This document shows positions 37,338 to 47,233 of a DNA stretch of 64,000 bases, piece by piece. The notes beneath the pieces are model-generated. The model searched no databases. It was not told where the DNA came from and worked only from the letters and a program-made list of their open reading frames with translations. Position numbers and translations under genes: made by a program. The DNA is from DATGPD01 sp041398565 (GTDB taxonomy: Bacteria; Planctomycetota; UBA1135; UBA2386). Numbering within the stretch: the stretch's first letter is position 1; every line of letters begins with the position of its first letter. The DNA lies in the NCBI GenBank assembly GCA_041398565.1, contig JAWKUN010000006.1, forward strand, positions 496,001 through 560,000, read 5' to 3'.

Positions 37338-39962
37338 ATGCCGAACTCCCGAGACCAGCGCTGCACGGTCGGCTTGATGGCAGGCGTGGCAGCGCTGTCG
37401 GCGGCCGTTCTCGGCGCACAGATCCTCGAGACCAGGCTGTTCAGCGTCATGCTCTGGCACCACCTGACCTACATGGTGGTCACGGTCACGTTGCTCGGCT
37501 TCGCCGCTGGCGCCTCGCTGTTGTCCCTCGCCCCGCGGCTCGGTCGCATCGGTGGCGATCCGCGAATCGCGGTGTCGCTGGGTGCATCGCTCTTCGGCCT
37601 CGGTCTGCTCGCGAGCTTCGTGCTGCTGACGCACCAAGCGACCGACACGCTCGATCTGGAAGGCGACCGCACGCGCTACTTCTGGCTGTTCGCCCGCTAC
37701 GCCTACCTCGTGCTGCCGTTCGCGTGCGCGGGCCTGGCCATCGCAGCGGCACTCGCCGAACACCGCGACCGTGTGCACGGCGTCTACTTCTGGAACCTGC
37801 TCGGCTCGGGCGCCGGGAGCGGGCTGGCGGTGGCTCTGCTCGGACCGCTGAACGGGCAGGCCTGCCTATTGGCACTGGTGGCGTTGGCCGGCCTCGGCGG
37901 TGCTGCCGCCGTGTGGGGCATGCGCGGCGCCCTCGGCGGTGCCGCCCGTGCGCTGGCGCTGCTCACCGCGCTCGGCGGCGCCGTCGGCGCGCTGGCGCCA
38001 GCGCTGGTCGAGCCGTGGCTGCCGCTGGCGCCCGCTCGCAGCAAAGCGCTGTCGGTGTTGCAGGCTCTGTTCGATGCGCAAGAAGCCTGGTACGGCCGCG
38101 ACCCCAGCTACCCGCCCCGCGATCCCACGCAGCGTCGCACGGTGTGGGGCCCGATCTGCCGGATCGACACGGTGCCGGTGCCACGCAGCCCGTGGCAGGT
38201 CGCAAGGGACACCGCCGACCCGTCTCTTGCACCGCGGGCGCAGGTGCACGTGTTCCAGGATGGCGATGCGCCGACGGTGATCTGGTCGCACGGCTACGCC
38301 GCCGAGGTCGAACCGCGACACAACTTGTTCCACCTCGCCCACCTGCTGCTCGCGAAGCCAGACACCCTCGTCATCGGCCCTGGGGGCGGCAACGAAGTGG
38401 CGACGGCGCTGGCCGCGGGTGCTACCTCGGTGACCGCGGTCGACGTCAACGGCGACACCCTCGCGCTGCTGCAGGGGCCGTTCGCAGCCTTCACCGGTCA
38501 TCTCTACACCCGACCCGAGGTCCACGCGGTGCACGCCGAAGGCCGCAGCTACGTGCGGCGGCAGCGCGATGCCGACGGACGCCTGCGCCAGTTCGATCTG
38601 TTGTCCATGTCGGGCACCGACACCTACGCCGCCCTGGCGTCGGGCAGCTACTTGTTCAGCGAGAGCTACCTCTACACGTCCGAGGCCTTCGACGACTTCT
38701 TCGCCCACCTGACCGATGCGGGCATCCTGCAAGTGCTGCGCTTTCGCTTCGAGCCGCCGCGCGAGACCTTGCGCGTGGTGGTGACCGCCGCGCAGGCGCT
38801 GCAGCGCCTCGGCGTGCGCGACCCACGACGGCACTTCCTGATCGTCCACCAGGACGACCGCCAACTGCTGGCGTTGCAGCGCGCCCTCGCGCCGCAGGCA
38901 CACGCCGACGCCCGGGCGGCCCGCCTTGCCGAGAAGCTCGATGCGTTCGCGCGGCAGCCGCGCCGCTACGGCCTCGTGCTGGCTCGCAAGCGACCGTTCA
39001 CGTCGGGCGAAGTGGAAAAGATCGCCGCCGCCGTGCCGGTTCTCGATGTCGACCCGGCGGTGGAACACCGCCTGGCGTACGACGCGGACGCAGGCGTCGT
39101 CCCGCACGACACCGACAACGCCTACGGGCGCGCGCTCGCTGCGCTGGCCGACGGCCGAGCGGAGCAGTTCTTCGCCTCCTATCCGTACCGAGTGGCGCCG
39201 GTGAGCGACGACCGGCCGTTCTTCTTCGACTTCTATTCGCTCGCCGACGTGCCCCGAGCACGCTCGAGCGCCGCAGTGGGCTACGAGGCACTGACCGGCA
39301 GCGAGCCGGTCGGCAGGTACGTGCTGCTCGCCCTGCTGCTGCAAACCGCGGCGGCGACGGGCCTGTTGGTGCTGGCACCGCTGTTCTGGTTGCGCCGCGG
39401 TGGGGCGACACGCCGATCGAAGTCCGTGGCGTACTTCGGGTGCCTGGGTGCGGGATACTTGCTGGTCGAGATCGCCACCGTGCAGCGCTTCGTGTTGTAC
39501 CTCGGCCATCCGACGTACTCGCTCACCGTCAACCTGACCTGCTTCTTGGTGTTCTCCGGGCTGGGCTCGGCGGCAGCCGGGCGCTTCGGGGTCGGCCGGC
39601 GCGGCGCCGGAGTCGCGGCCGCCGCCGTGGTCGTGTTGCTGGCCGCGCACGCGCTCTGGCTGCCCGGCTTCATGCAGGCCACGCTCGCGGCCGAGACTGC
39701 GGCGCGCGTGCTGTACTCCGTGCTCTGGACCGCACCGCTGGCGCTGGCGATGGGTATCCCGTTCCCCACCGGCCTGGCGCTGCTCGGGCGCGATGCACCC
39801 ACACACGTGCCGTGGGCGATCGCGATCAACGGCGCAACCTCGGTGTTGGCCTCGGTGCTCGCCGTGCTGCTGGCGATGGCGTTCGGCTTTCGCGCGGTGC
39901 TGGCGCTCGCGGCCGTCCTCTACGCGGTCGGAGTGGTCGCGCGGCCGGGTGCGGCCCGCTGA
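37338..39962 (+). CDS. Spermidine-synthase-like membrane protein
   Basis: 874-residue protein with three parts: an N-terminal membrane block (about residues 12-240, seven to eight helices, e.g. LTYMVVTVTLLGFAAGASLL), a central methyltransferase-fold domain, and a C-terminal membrane block (about 655-874). The central domain carries the SAM/decarboxylated-SAM binding motif TLVIGPGGGNEVATALAAGATSVTAVDVNG at about 340-372 and DLLSMSGTDTY. Such fused proteins are annotated as spermidine-synthase-related, but the membrane context suggests another aminopropyl- or methyl-transfer. No SpeD-like gene is nearby. Its last 43 bases overlap the end of the convergent gene at 39920. Confidence 0.83.
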   Translation: MPNSRDQRCTVGLMAGVAALSAAVLGAQILETRLFSVMLWHHLTYMVVTVTLLGFAAGASLLSLAPRLGRIGGDPRIAVSLGASLFGLGLLASFVLLTHQATDTLDLEGDRTRYFWLFARYAYLVLPFACAGLAIAAALAEHRDRVHGVYFWNLLGSGAGSGLAVALLGPLNGQACLLALVALAGLGGAAAVWGMRGALGGAARALALLTALGGAVGALAPALVEPWLPLAPARSKALSVLQALFDAQEAWYGRDPSYPPRDPTQRRTVWGPICRIDTVPVPRSPWQVARDTADPSLAPRAQVHVFQDGDAPTVIWSHGYAAEVEPRHNLFHLAHLLLAKPDTLVIGPGGGNEVATALAAGATSVTAVDVNGDTLALLQGPFAAFTGHLYTRPEVHAVHAEGRSYVRRQRDADGRLRQFDLLSMSGTDTYAALASGSYLFSESYLYTSEAFDDFFAHLTDAGILQVLRFRFEPPRETLRVVVTAAQALQRLGVRDPRRHFLIVHQDDRQLLALQRALAPQAHADARAARLAEKLDAFARQPRRYGLVLARKRPFTSGEVEKIAAAVPVLDVDPAVEHRLAYDADAGVVPHDTDNAYGRALAALADGRAEQFFASYPYRVAPVSDDRPFFFDFYSLADVPRARSSAAVGYEALTGSEPVGRYVLLALLLQTAAATGLLVLAPLFWLRRGGATRRSKSVAYFGCLGAGYLLVEIATVQRFVLYLGHPTYSLTVNLTCFLVFSGLGSAAAGRFGVGRRGAGVAAAAVVVLLAAHALWLPGFMQATLAAETAARVLYSVLWTAPLALAMGIPFPTGLALLGRDAPTHVPWAIAINGATSVLASVLAVLLAMAFGFRAVLALAAVLYAVGVVARPGAAR

Positions 39963-42586
39963 GCCGCGCCGCCGCGGCGCACGCCCCAGGCGACCAGCCC
40001 CGCCATCAGCACCACGAGCGCGCCGGCGGTCACCGTGGCACCCAGCGCGAGGCGCGGGGTGCGGTAGCGCATGCGCACCACGACCTCGTCCGGCGGCACT
40101 TCGATGACTCGCATGAACAGGTTGCCGCGCAGCAGCTCGGCCGGGACGCCGTCGATGGTCGCCGACCACCCCGACATGAAGGTGTCGTTCAACACCAGGT
40201 AGCCACGCCCGCCCGGCGCGATCCGCACCACCACGTCCTCGGGGTCGTCGCGCTCGAACACCACCGCACGGCCGGCGCCGGAGTCGTCCGCCGGTCCCAG
40301 ACGCGCCGCGGTCGCCGCCGTCACCAGCACCTCGCGGTGCGGCTCGAAGGCACTGCCGACCAGCGCCGCGGCGAGCGCGTGATCGACGAGATCCTGCCCG
40401 TCGGCGCCGGGAACGCCACCCGGCTCGGCGACGACGCGCACCCTCGCGACGGTGAACGCGCGCGGCATGGCGCTGTCGCGGCGATAGACCCGGAACACGC
40501 CGCCGCGGGCGTCGATCGCCGGACCGACCTGGACCCCCGCGAACTCCATCGGGCCAGCGGCGAGAACGTAGCGCACACCCAGCAAGTCGAGGTAGCGCGA
40601 GCGCAGACCGGGGCCGTCGGGCAGCGCGTTCACCCAGAAGTTGCGGACCAGCTGCTGAGGGCCGTAGCCGTGCAGGAAGGGCAGGTGCGAGCGCTTGTCG
40701 ACGAACGTGTAGACATTGAGGTCGCGAATCCGATCCGGCATGAGGGTGCCGGCCGGAAGCTGCACGGCCAGCGCCGGACCATCGGCAGCGCAGCCGCGTG
40801 CGATCGTGAACCCGCCAGTGACCCGTGCCGCGTCGCGTTCCTCCCGCAGGAACTCGTGCACGACGCTGTCGATCGGAACTCGCAGCTCGCGCCCACCACA
40901 CACGCCGCGCGCCAGGCTCACCTGGCCGAGCACGGTACCGGCGATGGCGATCGCCACCATCGTGCCACGCGCCCGCGGTAGCAGCGGCAGGAGCAACAGC
41001 CACACTGCAACGAGCCCTGCGCCGACCGCTGCGTAGTCGAGGTTGTCGATCAGCCGCGCGCGTCCGGCCGCCATGAACGGGCCGATCCAGGCGTCGACGG
41101 CGCCGATACCGAGACCAGGATCGGCTCGACGGTAGTGCTCGTGCAGCGGCCCGCGCATGATCGCCAGCCAGTCGGCAGCGGAGTGGCTCGCCACGTACAC
41201 GCGCGCCACGAGCGCCGCCAGCGCGACGGTGCAAGCCACGACTCCCACCCCCCACCAGCGCTTGCGCATGTCGGCGTCCAAGGCGCGCTGCACACCGAGC
41301 GCCGCCAGGATCGCGACCATCGCGCAGGCCGGCCCGATGAAGCGCATCGGCGGGACGTTGCGGAAACCGGGCAGCTCGTAGAGGGCGGCCAGAGGCCGTG
41401 GCGCGACGGCGAGGGTCGCGAGCAGGATCCAGGTGCCCGCGGCCACGACCCGAAAACGGCGGCCGCCGAGGAGACCTGCGAGCGCCAGGAACAGCACAGG
41501 TGCACCGGGGAAGACGGTCGCCTCGGTGAAGTTGTAGTTCGGCGGCAAGAACGGCACGCCGTCCCACGTGGACTTGCGCGAGAGCCACAGCATCAGCGGC
41601 GAGTGGTCGTACGGCAGGTCGCGCGCACCGGGATGACCGAACGCGTCGGGCAGCAAGTAGCCCAGCAGCGACGCCGGATCGAAGGCCTCCACCGCGCGCG
41701 ACGCCAGGGTCGGCGCGACGGTGCGGTTCGACTCGGGGAAGAACGCGAACATGGGCAAGAGCTGCACCGCCGCGAGGGCGAACCCCAGCACCGCCGCTCC
41801 ACTCAGGCCGGCAGCCAACGAAGCCGCCTGGCGCCAGCCGCGCGCCGCCGCGCTTCGGCAGACCAGCGCCGCGCCCGCGACTCCCAGCGCCAGGGTCGAA
41901 CCCGCCGCGTACGACGGGAACCCGGCGAGCCACGCCATCGCCACGCTCACGCTCAGTCCGGCCAGCGCCGGAATGCGCTCACGACCCTGGCGACCCGACG
42001 CGGCGAGCGCCGCCCACAGCATGCCCGGTAGCCACATCAGCGCCGGCAGGCGCATGAAGTAGTACGCATTCACGTAGGCGGTGCCGCTGAACACGAAGGC
42101 CAACGCACCGAACACCGCCGCCGAACGGCGCAGACCCAGCGCCCGTAGGAGGCCGAACATCAGCAGCTCCCCCAGCACCAAGGAACCGTAGGCCGCCACA
42201 CCCAGGCCGGCCGCCGGATCGTCGCGCAGCAGCAGCTGCCAGTTGGGCGGGTACAGCAGCCCGACCACCGAGGTCGCGAGCAGCGGGGTCCCGCTGCGCG
42301 CGAACGGATTCCACTCCGGCAGGCGACCAGCACGCACTTCCTGCGCCGCGAAACCCAACTCCGGCAGGAACGTGACCGGGATCTCCGTGACGTCCGCGTT
42401 CTGGCCGGCAGTGGTGGCGCGCAGCTGCTCGTCGGAGAGACCCAGGCTGACGGGAGGGTACTGCGCCAGATCGTAAGGCACGAAGGTGCGCGGCCCGAAC
42501 ACACTGTCGCCCAGCAGGAACAACGGGGCCAACAACAGCAGCACGAGTGCGGCCAGCGTGTTCCGGGTCGACACCGCAGTCGTCAT
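39920..42586 (-). CDS. YfhO-like multi-helix membrane protein
   Basis: 888-residue integral membrane protein of the YfhO family, GT-C-like glycosyltransferase relatives. The N-terminal helix (TLAALVLLLLAPLFLLGD) is followed by a long outer loop with the conserved FVPYDLAQYPPVS and RAGRLPEWNPFARSGTPLLA segments, then about ten further helices up to about residue 560 and a soluble outer domain. It ends with one more helix (LALGATVTAGALVVLMAGLVAWG). YfhO proteins help glycosylate lipoteichoic acids or export glycans in Gram-positives. Here the gene is last in a leftward operon: 9 bases after the FAD enzyme and downstream of a glycosyltransferase, so a role in surface glycan assembly is likely. 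Confidence 0.85.
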   Translation of the reverse strand: MTTAVSTRNTLAALVLLLLAPLFLLGDSVFGPRTFVPYDLAQYPPVSLGLSDEQLRATTAGQNADVTEIPVTFLPELGFAAQEVRAGRLPEWNPFARSGTPLLATSVVGLLYPPNWQLLLRDDPAAGLGVAAYGSLVLGELLMFGLLRALGLRRSAAVFGALAFVFSGTAYVNAYYFMRLPALMWLPGMLWAALAASGRQGRERIPALAGLSVSVAMAWLAGFPSYAAGSTLALGVAGAALVCRSAAARGWRQAASLAAGLSGAAVLGFALAAVQLLPMFAFFPESNRTVAPTLASRAVEAFDPASLLGYLLPDAFGHPGARDLPYDHSPLMLWLSRKSTWDGVPFLPPNYNFTEATVFPGAPVLFLALAGLLGGRRFRVVAAGTWILLATLAVAPRPLAALYELPGFRNVPPMRFIGPACAMVAILAALGVQRALDADMRKRWWGVGVVACTVALAALVARVYVASHSAADWLAIMRGPLHEHYRRADPGLGIGAVDAWIGPFMAAGRARLIDNLDYAAVGAGLVAVWLLLLPLLPRARGTMVAIAIAGTVLGQVSLARGVCGGRELRVPIDSVVHEFLREERDAARVTGGFTIARGCAADGPALAVQLPAGTLMPDRIRDLNVYTFVDKRSHLPFLHGYGPQQLVRNFWVNALPDGPGLRSRYLDLLGVRYVLAAGPMEFAGVQVGPAIDARGGVFRVYRRDSAMPRAFTVARVRVVAEPGGVPGADGQDLVDHALAAALVGSAFEPHREVLVTAATAARLGPADDSGAGRAVVFERDDPEDVVVRIAPGGRGYLVLNDTFMSGWSATIDGVPAELLRGNLFMRVIEVPPDEVVVRMRYRTPRLALGATVTAGALVVLMAGLVAWGVRRGGAAQRAAPGRATTPTA

Positions 42587-42595
42587 GCCACGGCC

Positions 42596-44041
42596 TCACT
42601 CACCGGTCGCGTAGTAGGCCGGATCGTTGGCGACGTGCGGAAACCAGTAGGTCACCTCGTGCGCGCCGAGCAGCAGCCGATCGATCAGTTCGACGCCTTG
42701 CATCACGCCCTGGTCTTGATTGCTGACCTCGTACTTCCAGCCACCGAACCGACCGCGGGAGTAGATGCCGAGCCGTGCCAGCTCGGGGTGGATCCGGGCC
42801 AGCGCCTCGTCACGGCCGAGCGTCGGAATCGGGTAGCCGTAGTCGCTGAAGTGCAGCCAGCGCGACGCGATCTCGTGGCCGCCGTCGACGAACCCGACGC
42901 GGCGCAGCGCCTGACACGTGGCCTCGATCAGCGCCTTGCCGTCGACCGGCTTGTGCGGCGACGCCGAGGTCTCGGTCATCACCGACCAGAACTCACCGCC
43001 AACCGGCACGTTGGCCGGTGCGTAGTTGGAGAAGACCGTGGCACGGTGGAACGGCACGTCGCGATCGGGAAAGTAGATCCAGCACCGGCCACGCAAGCGC
43101 TCCGGAGTCGGTCCGACGATGCCGACACCGACGACGTAGACCGCCGCGTGGCACAGCCGCTCCGCGTGCGGCACGAGGTGACTCTGCTCTGCCAGCGCCA
43201 CCAGCTGGTCCAAAGGGATGGTCGACACGAGCACGTCGTAGGGCTCGCTGGAGCCATCGGCGAACTCCACGACGCGCGCTCGCGCGTCCACACGCGTCGC
43301 TTGGCGGCCGAGGTGGACGCGATCGCGGCCGATCCGGTCGGCGATCGCGTTCCAGATCGCGCCGGTACCACCACGCACGGGGAAGGGGAACGTGCCTTCG
43401 TTGGCGTTGCCCCGGAGCACCGCGCCGGAGCCGCCCGGGCGGAGGACCGCCGCCAACGTCGTTTCCAGGTCCGGCACGGCCGCCAGCGAACCGTCCTTCG
43501 CCGAGGCCCAGGTACGGATCCAGCGGTAGTCCATCTGCTCCAACGGCCACGCCCACGCCTTCTCGTTGAACGGCCGCATGAACGCGTCGCAGATGCCTTC
43601 CCCGAAGCGCTGGTGCATCCAATCGGCGAAGTCGGTCGGAGCGCGGTCGGCAGCACCACGTGCCAGCAGGCCGCTGATGCAGCGCCAACGCGTCTCCGGC
43701 GCCAACCGGTCGATGTTGACCTGGAACGGGTAGGGCATCAGCTCGCCGTCGAAGAACACCTGCCCGTCGCGCTGATGCTGCAGCCACTGGCCCGGCAGGG
43801 CCACGCGCAGCAGTTCGTCGAAATACGGATAGTGCGAGACCTGGATGTGGCCGCCGATGTCCCAGGTGAATCCACGCGGGTCGACGAACGACGCCGCCAG
43901 CCCCCCCACTTGCGTGGCCCGGTCGAAGATCGCGAACCGGTCGTGTCCGAGCTCGCGCAAACGATGGGCTGCCCCCAGGCCAGTGGGGCCGGCACCGAGG
44001 ATCACCACGCGGCCATCGGGATCGAGTCGTCGGCGGAGCAT
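42596..44041 (-). CDS. FAD-dependent oxidoreductase / UDP-galactopyranose-mutase-like protein
   Basis: 481-residue flavoprotein. The Rossmann FAD motif VVILGAGPTGLGAAHRL lies at about 12-28, followed by FDRATQVGGLAASF and the DIGGHIQVSHYPYFDELL segment. FNEKAWAWPLEQMDYRWIRTW (about 160-180) and FPVRGGTGAIWNAIADRIG match amine-oxidase-like enzymes found in sugar loci and in UDP-galactopyranose mutase relatives. The C-terminus has a second flavin contact (SRGRFGGWKYEVSNQDQGVMQGVE). It may isomerise or oxidise a nucleotide-linked sugar or an isoprenoid; a protoporphyrinogen-oxidase label is possible but the location argues for glycan work. It follows the glycosyltransferase by 23 bases. Confidence 0.8.
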   Translation of the reverse strand: MLRRRLDPDGRVVILGAGPTGLGAAHRLRELGHDRFAIFDRATQVGGLAASFVDPRGFTWDIGGHIQVSHYPYFDELLRVALPGQWLQHQRDGQVFFDGELMPYPFQVNIDRLAPETRWRCISGLLARGAADRAPTDFADWMHQRFGEGICDAFMRPFNEKAWAWPLEQMDYRWIRTWASAKDGSLAAVPDLETTLAAVLRPGGSGAVLRGNANEGTFPFPVRGGTGAIWNAIADRIGRDRVHLGRQATRVDARARVVEFADGSSEPYDVLVSTIPLDQLVALAEQSHLVPHAERLCHAAVYVVGVGIVGPTPERLRGRCWIYFPDRDVPFHRATVFSNYAPANVPVGGEFWSVMTETSASPHKPVDGKALIEATCQALRRVGFVDGGHEIASRWLHFSDYGYPIPTLGRDEALARIHPELARLGIYSRGRFGGWKYEVSNQDQGVMQGVELIDRLLLGAHEVTYWFPHVANDPAYYATGE

Positions 44042-44064
44042 CTTTGCTGAGCGTGGGCGCGATC

Positions 44065-45225
44065 CTACGCCAAGCCTGCGCACTCGGTCGACGACGTCGG
44101 CGAACCGACCTTGGCGAAGCGCCAGGTCGCCAGAGTTCGACATGTCACGGGGTCGAGCGCTCGCAAGTGATAGATCGTCGGGTAGAGAGACCGCCAAGTG
44201 GCAGCAGACAGCCGCGGCCCGGCGCCGGTGCACAGCCACCCACAGCTGAGCAAGAAGAACGGCTCGAACGCCAGCTCCAGCAGGTACTCGCCACCCGGGT
44301 CGGCCAGCTCCAGCCGCGGTGGACTCGCCACTTCCCCGAGGTCGATCGCGCAGCGAGACGGCTGCGGCGAGTGCAGGCGCCGCGCGGCACGCACCATCAG
44401 GTCCAAGCAAGCGTCCCATCCGCGGCCCACCACACCGTGGTGCAGGCGCAGGTAGCGCGCGCGGCCCACTCGACTCTTGCGCATGGCCTCGTCCCAGATC
44501 AAGGCGACACTGCGGTGACCGTAGTGGATGACCTGCGCCTGCGGCACCAACACCAGCGCCATGCCTCGGCGCCGCACCCGCGCGAACAGGTCGGTGTCCT
44601 CGAAGTAGAGCGCGTAGCCTTCGTCGTAGCCGCGTAGGTCCGCGAACACCTCGCGTCGCGCGCCCAGGAACGCGCCGGTCAGTTGGCGCTGGGCGTACGG
44701 CGCCCGCGCCCGCCATCCGGCCAGCGAGTGGCGTAGCTGGCGCAGGCCGAAGCGATGCGCGGCGCGGCCGGACACGCTGGCTGCCGCCGCCAGGGTGTAC
44801 TCCCGGGGCGTCGCCAACGGCGGCTCGGGGATCATGAAGCAGCGGTCGTCGTCGATGAACGTGCGCGGCTCGACGAACGCGGTGTGCGGATGGTCGGCGA
44901 GGTGGCGCACCAGCGGCAAGAGGGAGCCACGACAGGCGACGACGTCGGAGTTGATCAAGAACACGAACCTGCCGCGCGAGGTCGCGAAGCCACGGTTGCA
45001 GCCGCCGCCGTGGCCGTGATTGACGGTCTCGCGCAGCACCCGGGCACCCCGGCGTTCCGCCTCGGCGAGATAGCGGCTCTGGTCGAGGAACGAGGCATTG
45101 TCGACCACGATCACTTCCAACCGCAGGCCGTCGAGCTGCTGGGCGAAGAGTGACTCGAGGCACGGCCCGAGCAAGGGGCCGGTATTGTAGTTGGTCACGA
45201 TGACAGACACATCCGGGCTCGACAT
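44065..45225 (-). CDS. Family 2 glycosyltransferase
   Basis: 386-residue GT2 enzyme. The GT-A nucleotide-binding half begins at once (VSVIVTNYNTGPLLGPCLESL), followed by VIVVDNASFLDQSR, HGHGGGCNRGFATSRG and the DxD-like NSDVVAC. Acceptor-side motifs follow: FVEPRTFIDDD, QLTGAFLGARREVF and GYALYFEDTDLFARVRRRG (the catalytic ED). The C-terminal about 100 residues are less typical and include a beta-rich stretch with LLSCGWLCTGAGPR. It probably transfers a sugar to a lipid-linked or surface glycan. It is first of the leftward operon and diverges, 66 bases apart, from the sugar-nucleotide genes at 45292. Confidence 0.88.
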   Translation of the reverse strand: MSSPDVSVIVTNYNTGPLLGPCLESLFAQQLDGLRLEVIVVDNASFLDQSRYLAEAERRGARVLRETVNHGHGGGCNRGFATSRGRFVFLINSDVVACRGSLLPLVRHLADHPHTAFVEPRTFIDDDRCFMIPEPPLATPREYTLAAAASVSGRAAHRFGLRQLRHSLAGWRARAPYAQRQLTGAFLGARREVFADLRGYDEGYALYFEDTDLFARVRRRGMALVLVPQAQVIHYGHRSVALIWDEAMRKSRVGRARYLRLHHGVVGRGWDACLDLMVRAARRLHSPQPSRCAIDLGEVASPPRLELADPGGEYLLELAFEPFFLLSCGWLCTGAGPRLSAATWRSLYPTIYHLRALDPVTCRTLATWRFAKVGSPTSSTECAGLA

Positions 45226-45291
45226 CGCCGGCGCACTCCTGGACGCGGCGCACAGAGTAGCGGATGGCCGGTCGTTGCAGAACGGCGGCGA

Positions 45292-46179
45292 ATGCGCGTT
45301 CTGATCATCGGTGCCACCGGGATGCTGGGACACATGGCGTGCCGCGTGTTGGCGCGTAGACACGAGGTGCACGCCACCTGCCGCGGCGGCTATGACGACG
45401 TCCCGGCGCTGGCACAGGTGATCGAGCGCACGCGGTGCAGCGAGCACCTCGATCCCACGCGTGCCGCGCCGCTCGGCGCGCTTCTCGAGGCAGTCCGGCC
45501 GCAGGTCGTCCTGAACTGCGTCGGGGCGATCAGGCAGAAGCCGGCGGGTCGCGATCCTCTGACGGCGATCCCGACCAACGCTCTGCTGCCACACCGGTTG
45601 GCCGCGGCCTGCGACGAATTCGGCGCCAAGCTGATCGCCGTCAGCACCGACTGCGTGTTCTCCGGCCAGCGCGGCGGCTACCGCGAGACGGACGCGCCGG
45701 ATCCGGTCGATCTCTACGGCCGGAGCAAGCTGCTCGGTGAGGTCACGGTGCCGCCGCACTTGACCTTGCGCACGTCGCTCATCGGCCGCCAACTCGTGGG
45801 CCACGAGGGACTCGTGGAGTGGTTCCTGCGCCAGCGCGGCTCGTGCGTAACCGGCTACGTCGGGGCGATGTTCTCGGGCCTGACCACAGCCGCCTTCTGC
45901 GGCGCGGTTGCGACCCTGGTCGAAGAGCATCCACGCCTGACCGGTCTCTACCACGTGGCGTCTGCGCCGATCAGCAAGTTCGAGCTGCTCGACCGCCTCG
46001 GCCGTGCCCTGGAGCTCGACGTGACCCTGGCGGCCGACGACCGCGTGCAATGTGATCGCAGCCTCGATGCGTCCCGCTTGCTGCGCGACGCCGGCTGGCG
46101 CGCGCCTACATGGCAGCAGATGCTGTCCGAACTCGTCCTGGACGCGAGCACCTATGATGCATGGCACACCCGAGGCTGA
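45292..46179 (+). CDS. RmlD-like NAD(P)-dependent sugar-nucleotide reductase
   Basis: 295-residue extended short-chain dehydrogenase. The cofactor motif GATGMLG is at residues 7-13, STDCVFSG at about 118-125, and the catalytic YxxxK is Tyr142-GRS-Lys146 (LYGRSKLLGE). The closest named group is dTDP-4-dehydrorhamnose reductase. In this locus the likely substrate is the 4-keto sugar produced by the next gene, a CapE/PseB-like dehydratase, giving a 6-deoxy-HexNAc nucleotide; this pairing is inferred from position. It overlaps the next gene by 26 bases. Confidence 0.85.
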   Translation: MRVLIIGATGMLGHMACRVLARRHEVHATCRGGYDDVPALAQVIERTRCSEHLDPTRAAPLGALLEAVRPQVVLNCVGAIRQKPAGRDPLTAIPTNALLPHRLAAACDEFGAKLIAVSTDCVFSGQRGGYRETDAPDPVDLYGRSKLLGEVTVPPHLTLRTSLIGRQLVGHEGLVEWFLRQRGSCVTGYVGAMFSGLTTAAFCGAVATLVEEHPRLTGLYHVASAPISKFELLDRLGRALELDVTLAADDRVQCDRSLDASRLLRDAGWRAPTWQQMLSELVLDASTYDAWHTRG

Positions 46180-47233
46180 GCACCTCTTCGACGACGCACG
46201 CGTCCTGGTTACCGGCGGTACCGGCTCGCTCGGCCGCGCCCTGGTGCGACGGCTGCTCGGCGGCGCTGTCGGCCGGCCGGCGCGGGTGACCGTGTTCAGC
46301 CGCGACGAGGGCAAGCAGCACGACATGCGCCTGGCGTTCCGCAGGCTGGCAACGGCTTCCGAGGACACGACCTACCGCGACCATGCCCAGGCGCTGCGCT
46401 TCGTGGTCGGTGACGTGCGTGACTTCGACGCGGTGTCGAGCGCGTTGCAGAACAGCGACATCGTGTTCCACACCGCCGCCCTCAAGCAGGTGCCGACCTG
46501 CGAGTACTTCCCCGGCGAGGCGGTGGCCACCAACGTGCTCGGCACACAGAACGTCGTCCGCGCCATCGAGCGCTTGCGCCTGCCGGTGCGGGCCATGATC
46601 GGCGTGTCGACCGACAAGGCGTGCAAACCCGTCAACGTGATGGGGATGACCAAGGCCCTGCAGGAACGCATCCTGGTCGGCGCCAACCTACTCTGCCCGG
46701 ACACGCGGTTCGTCTGCGCACGCTACGGCAACGTGCTCGCTTCGCGCGGCTCGGTCATCCCGGTCTTCCATGCGCAGATCGCCGCCGGCGGGCCGGTGAC
46801 GCTGACCACCGCCAAGATGACCCGCTTCCTGCTCACGCAGGAACGAGCCATCGACGCCCTGATCGACGTCTACCGGATCGGCAATCGCGGCGAAGTCTTC
46901 GTGCCGCGCGTGCGGTCGGCACGCGTCGCCACCGTCGCCGAGAGCCTGATCGGCGGGCGCGGCATCGCGGTGGTGGAGACCGGCATCCGCCCCGTCGAGA
47001 AGGAACACGAGATCCTCGTCGCCGAGGACGAGGTGCCGCGAACCGAGCAGAGCGCCGCCTACTACGTCATCCGTCCGGCGCTGCCGGAACTGGACGCGGG
47101 CAGCAGCGCGTCCTGTCGGCCGACCGGAGAGTACAGCTCGGCCGACGCCCTTCTCGACCAGCAGGAGGTGTCCGATCTCCTGCGCGACAACCGCCTGCGC
47201 ATCGAAGACCGGCCCGACTTCGCCAACCTGTGA
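46154..47233 (+). CDS. CapE/PseB-like UDP-GlcNAc 4,6-dehydratase (polysaccharide biosynthesis protein)
   Basis: 359-residue SDR enzyme. TGGTGSLG binds NAD(P) at 20-27; FSRDEGKQHDMR, FVVGDVRD, and HTAALKQVPTCEYFPGEAV are hallmarks of UDP-HexNAc 4,6-dehydratases (CapD-short, CapE, FnlA, PseB). The catalytic segment is VSTDKACKPVNVMGMTK, where Met163 replaces the usual Tyr before Lys167, as described for the CapE type that also inverts C5. RYGNVLASRGSVIPVF and MTRFLLT complete the family pattern. It likely makes a UDP-4-keto-6-deoxy-HexNAc for the upstream reductase. ATG codons at 46154 and 46157 are both possible starts within the previous gene. Its stop overlaps the next GTG. Confidence 0.88.
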   Translation: MMHGTPEAEHLFDDARVLVTGGTGSLGRALVRRLLGGAVGRPARVTVFSRDEGKQHDMRLAFRRLATASEDTTYRDHAQALRFVVGDVRDFDAVSSALQNSDIVFHTAALKQVPTCEYFPGEAVATNVLGTQNVVRAIERLRLPVRAMIGVSTDKACKPVNVMGMTKALQERILVGANLLCPDTRFVCARYGNVLASRGSVIPVFHAQIAAGGPVTLTTAKMTRFLLTQERAIDALIDVYRIGNRGEVFVPRVRSARVATVAESLIGGRGIAVVETGIRPVEKEHEILVAEDEVPRTEQSAAYYVIRPALPELDAGSSASCRPTGEYSSADALLDQQEVSDLLRDNRLRIEDRPDFANL

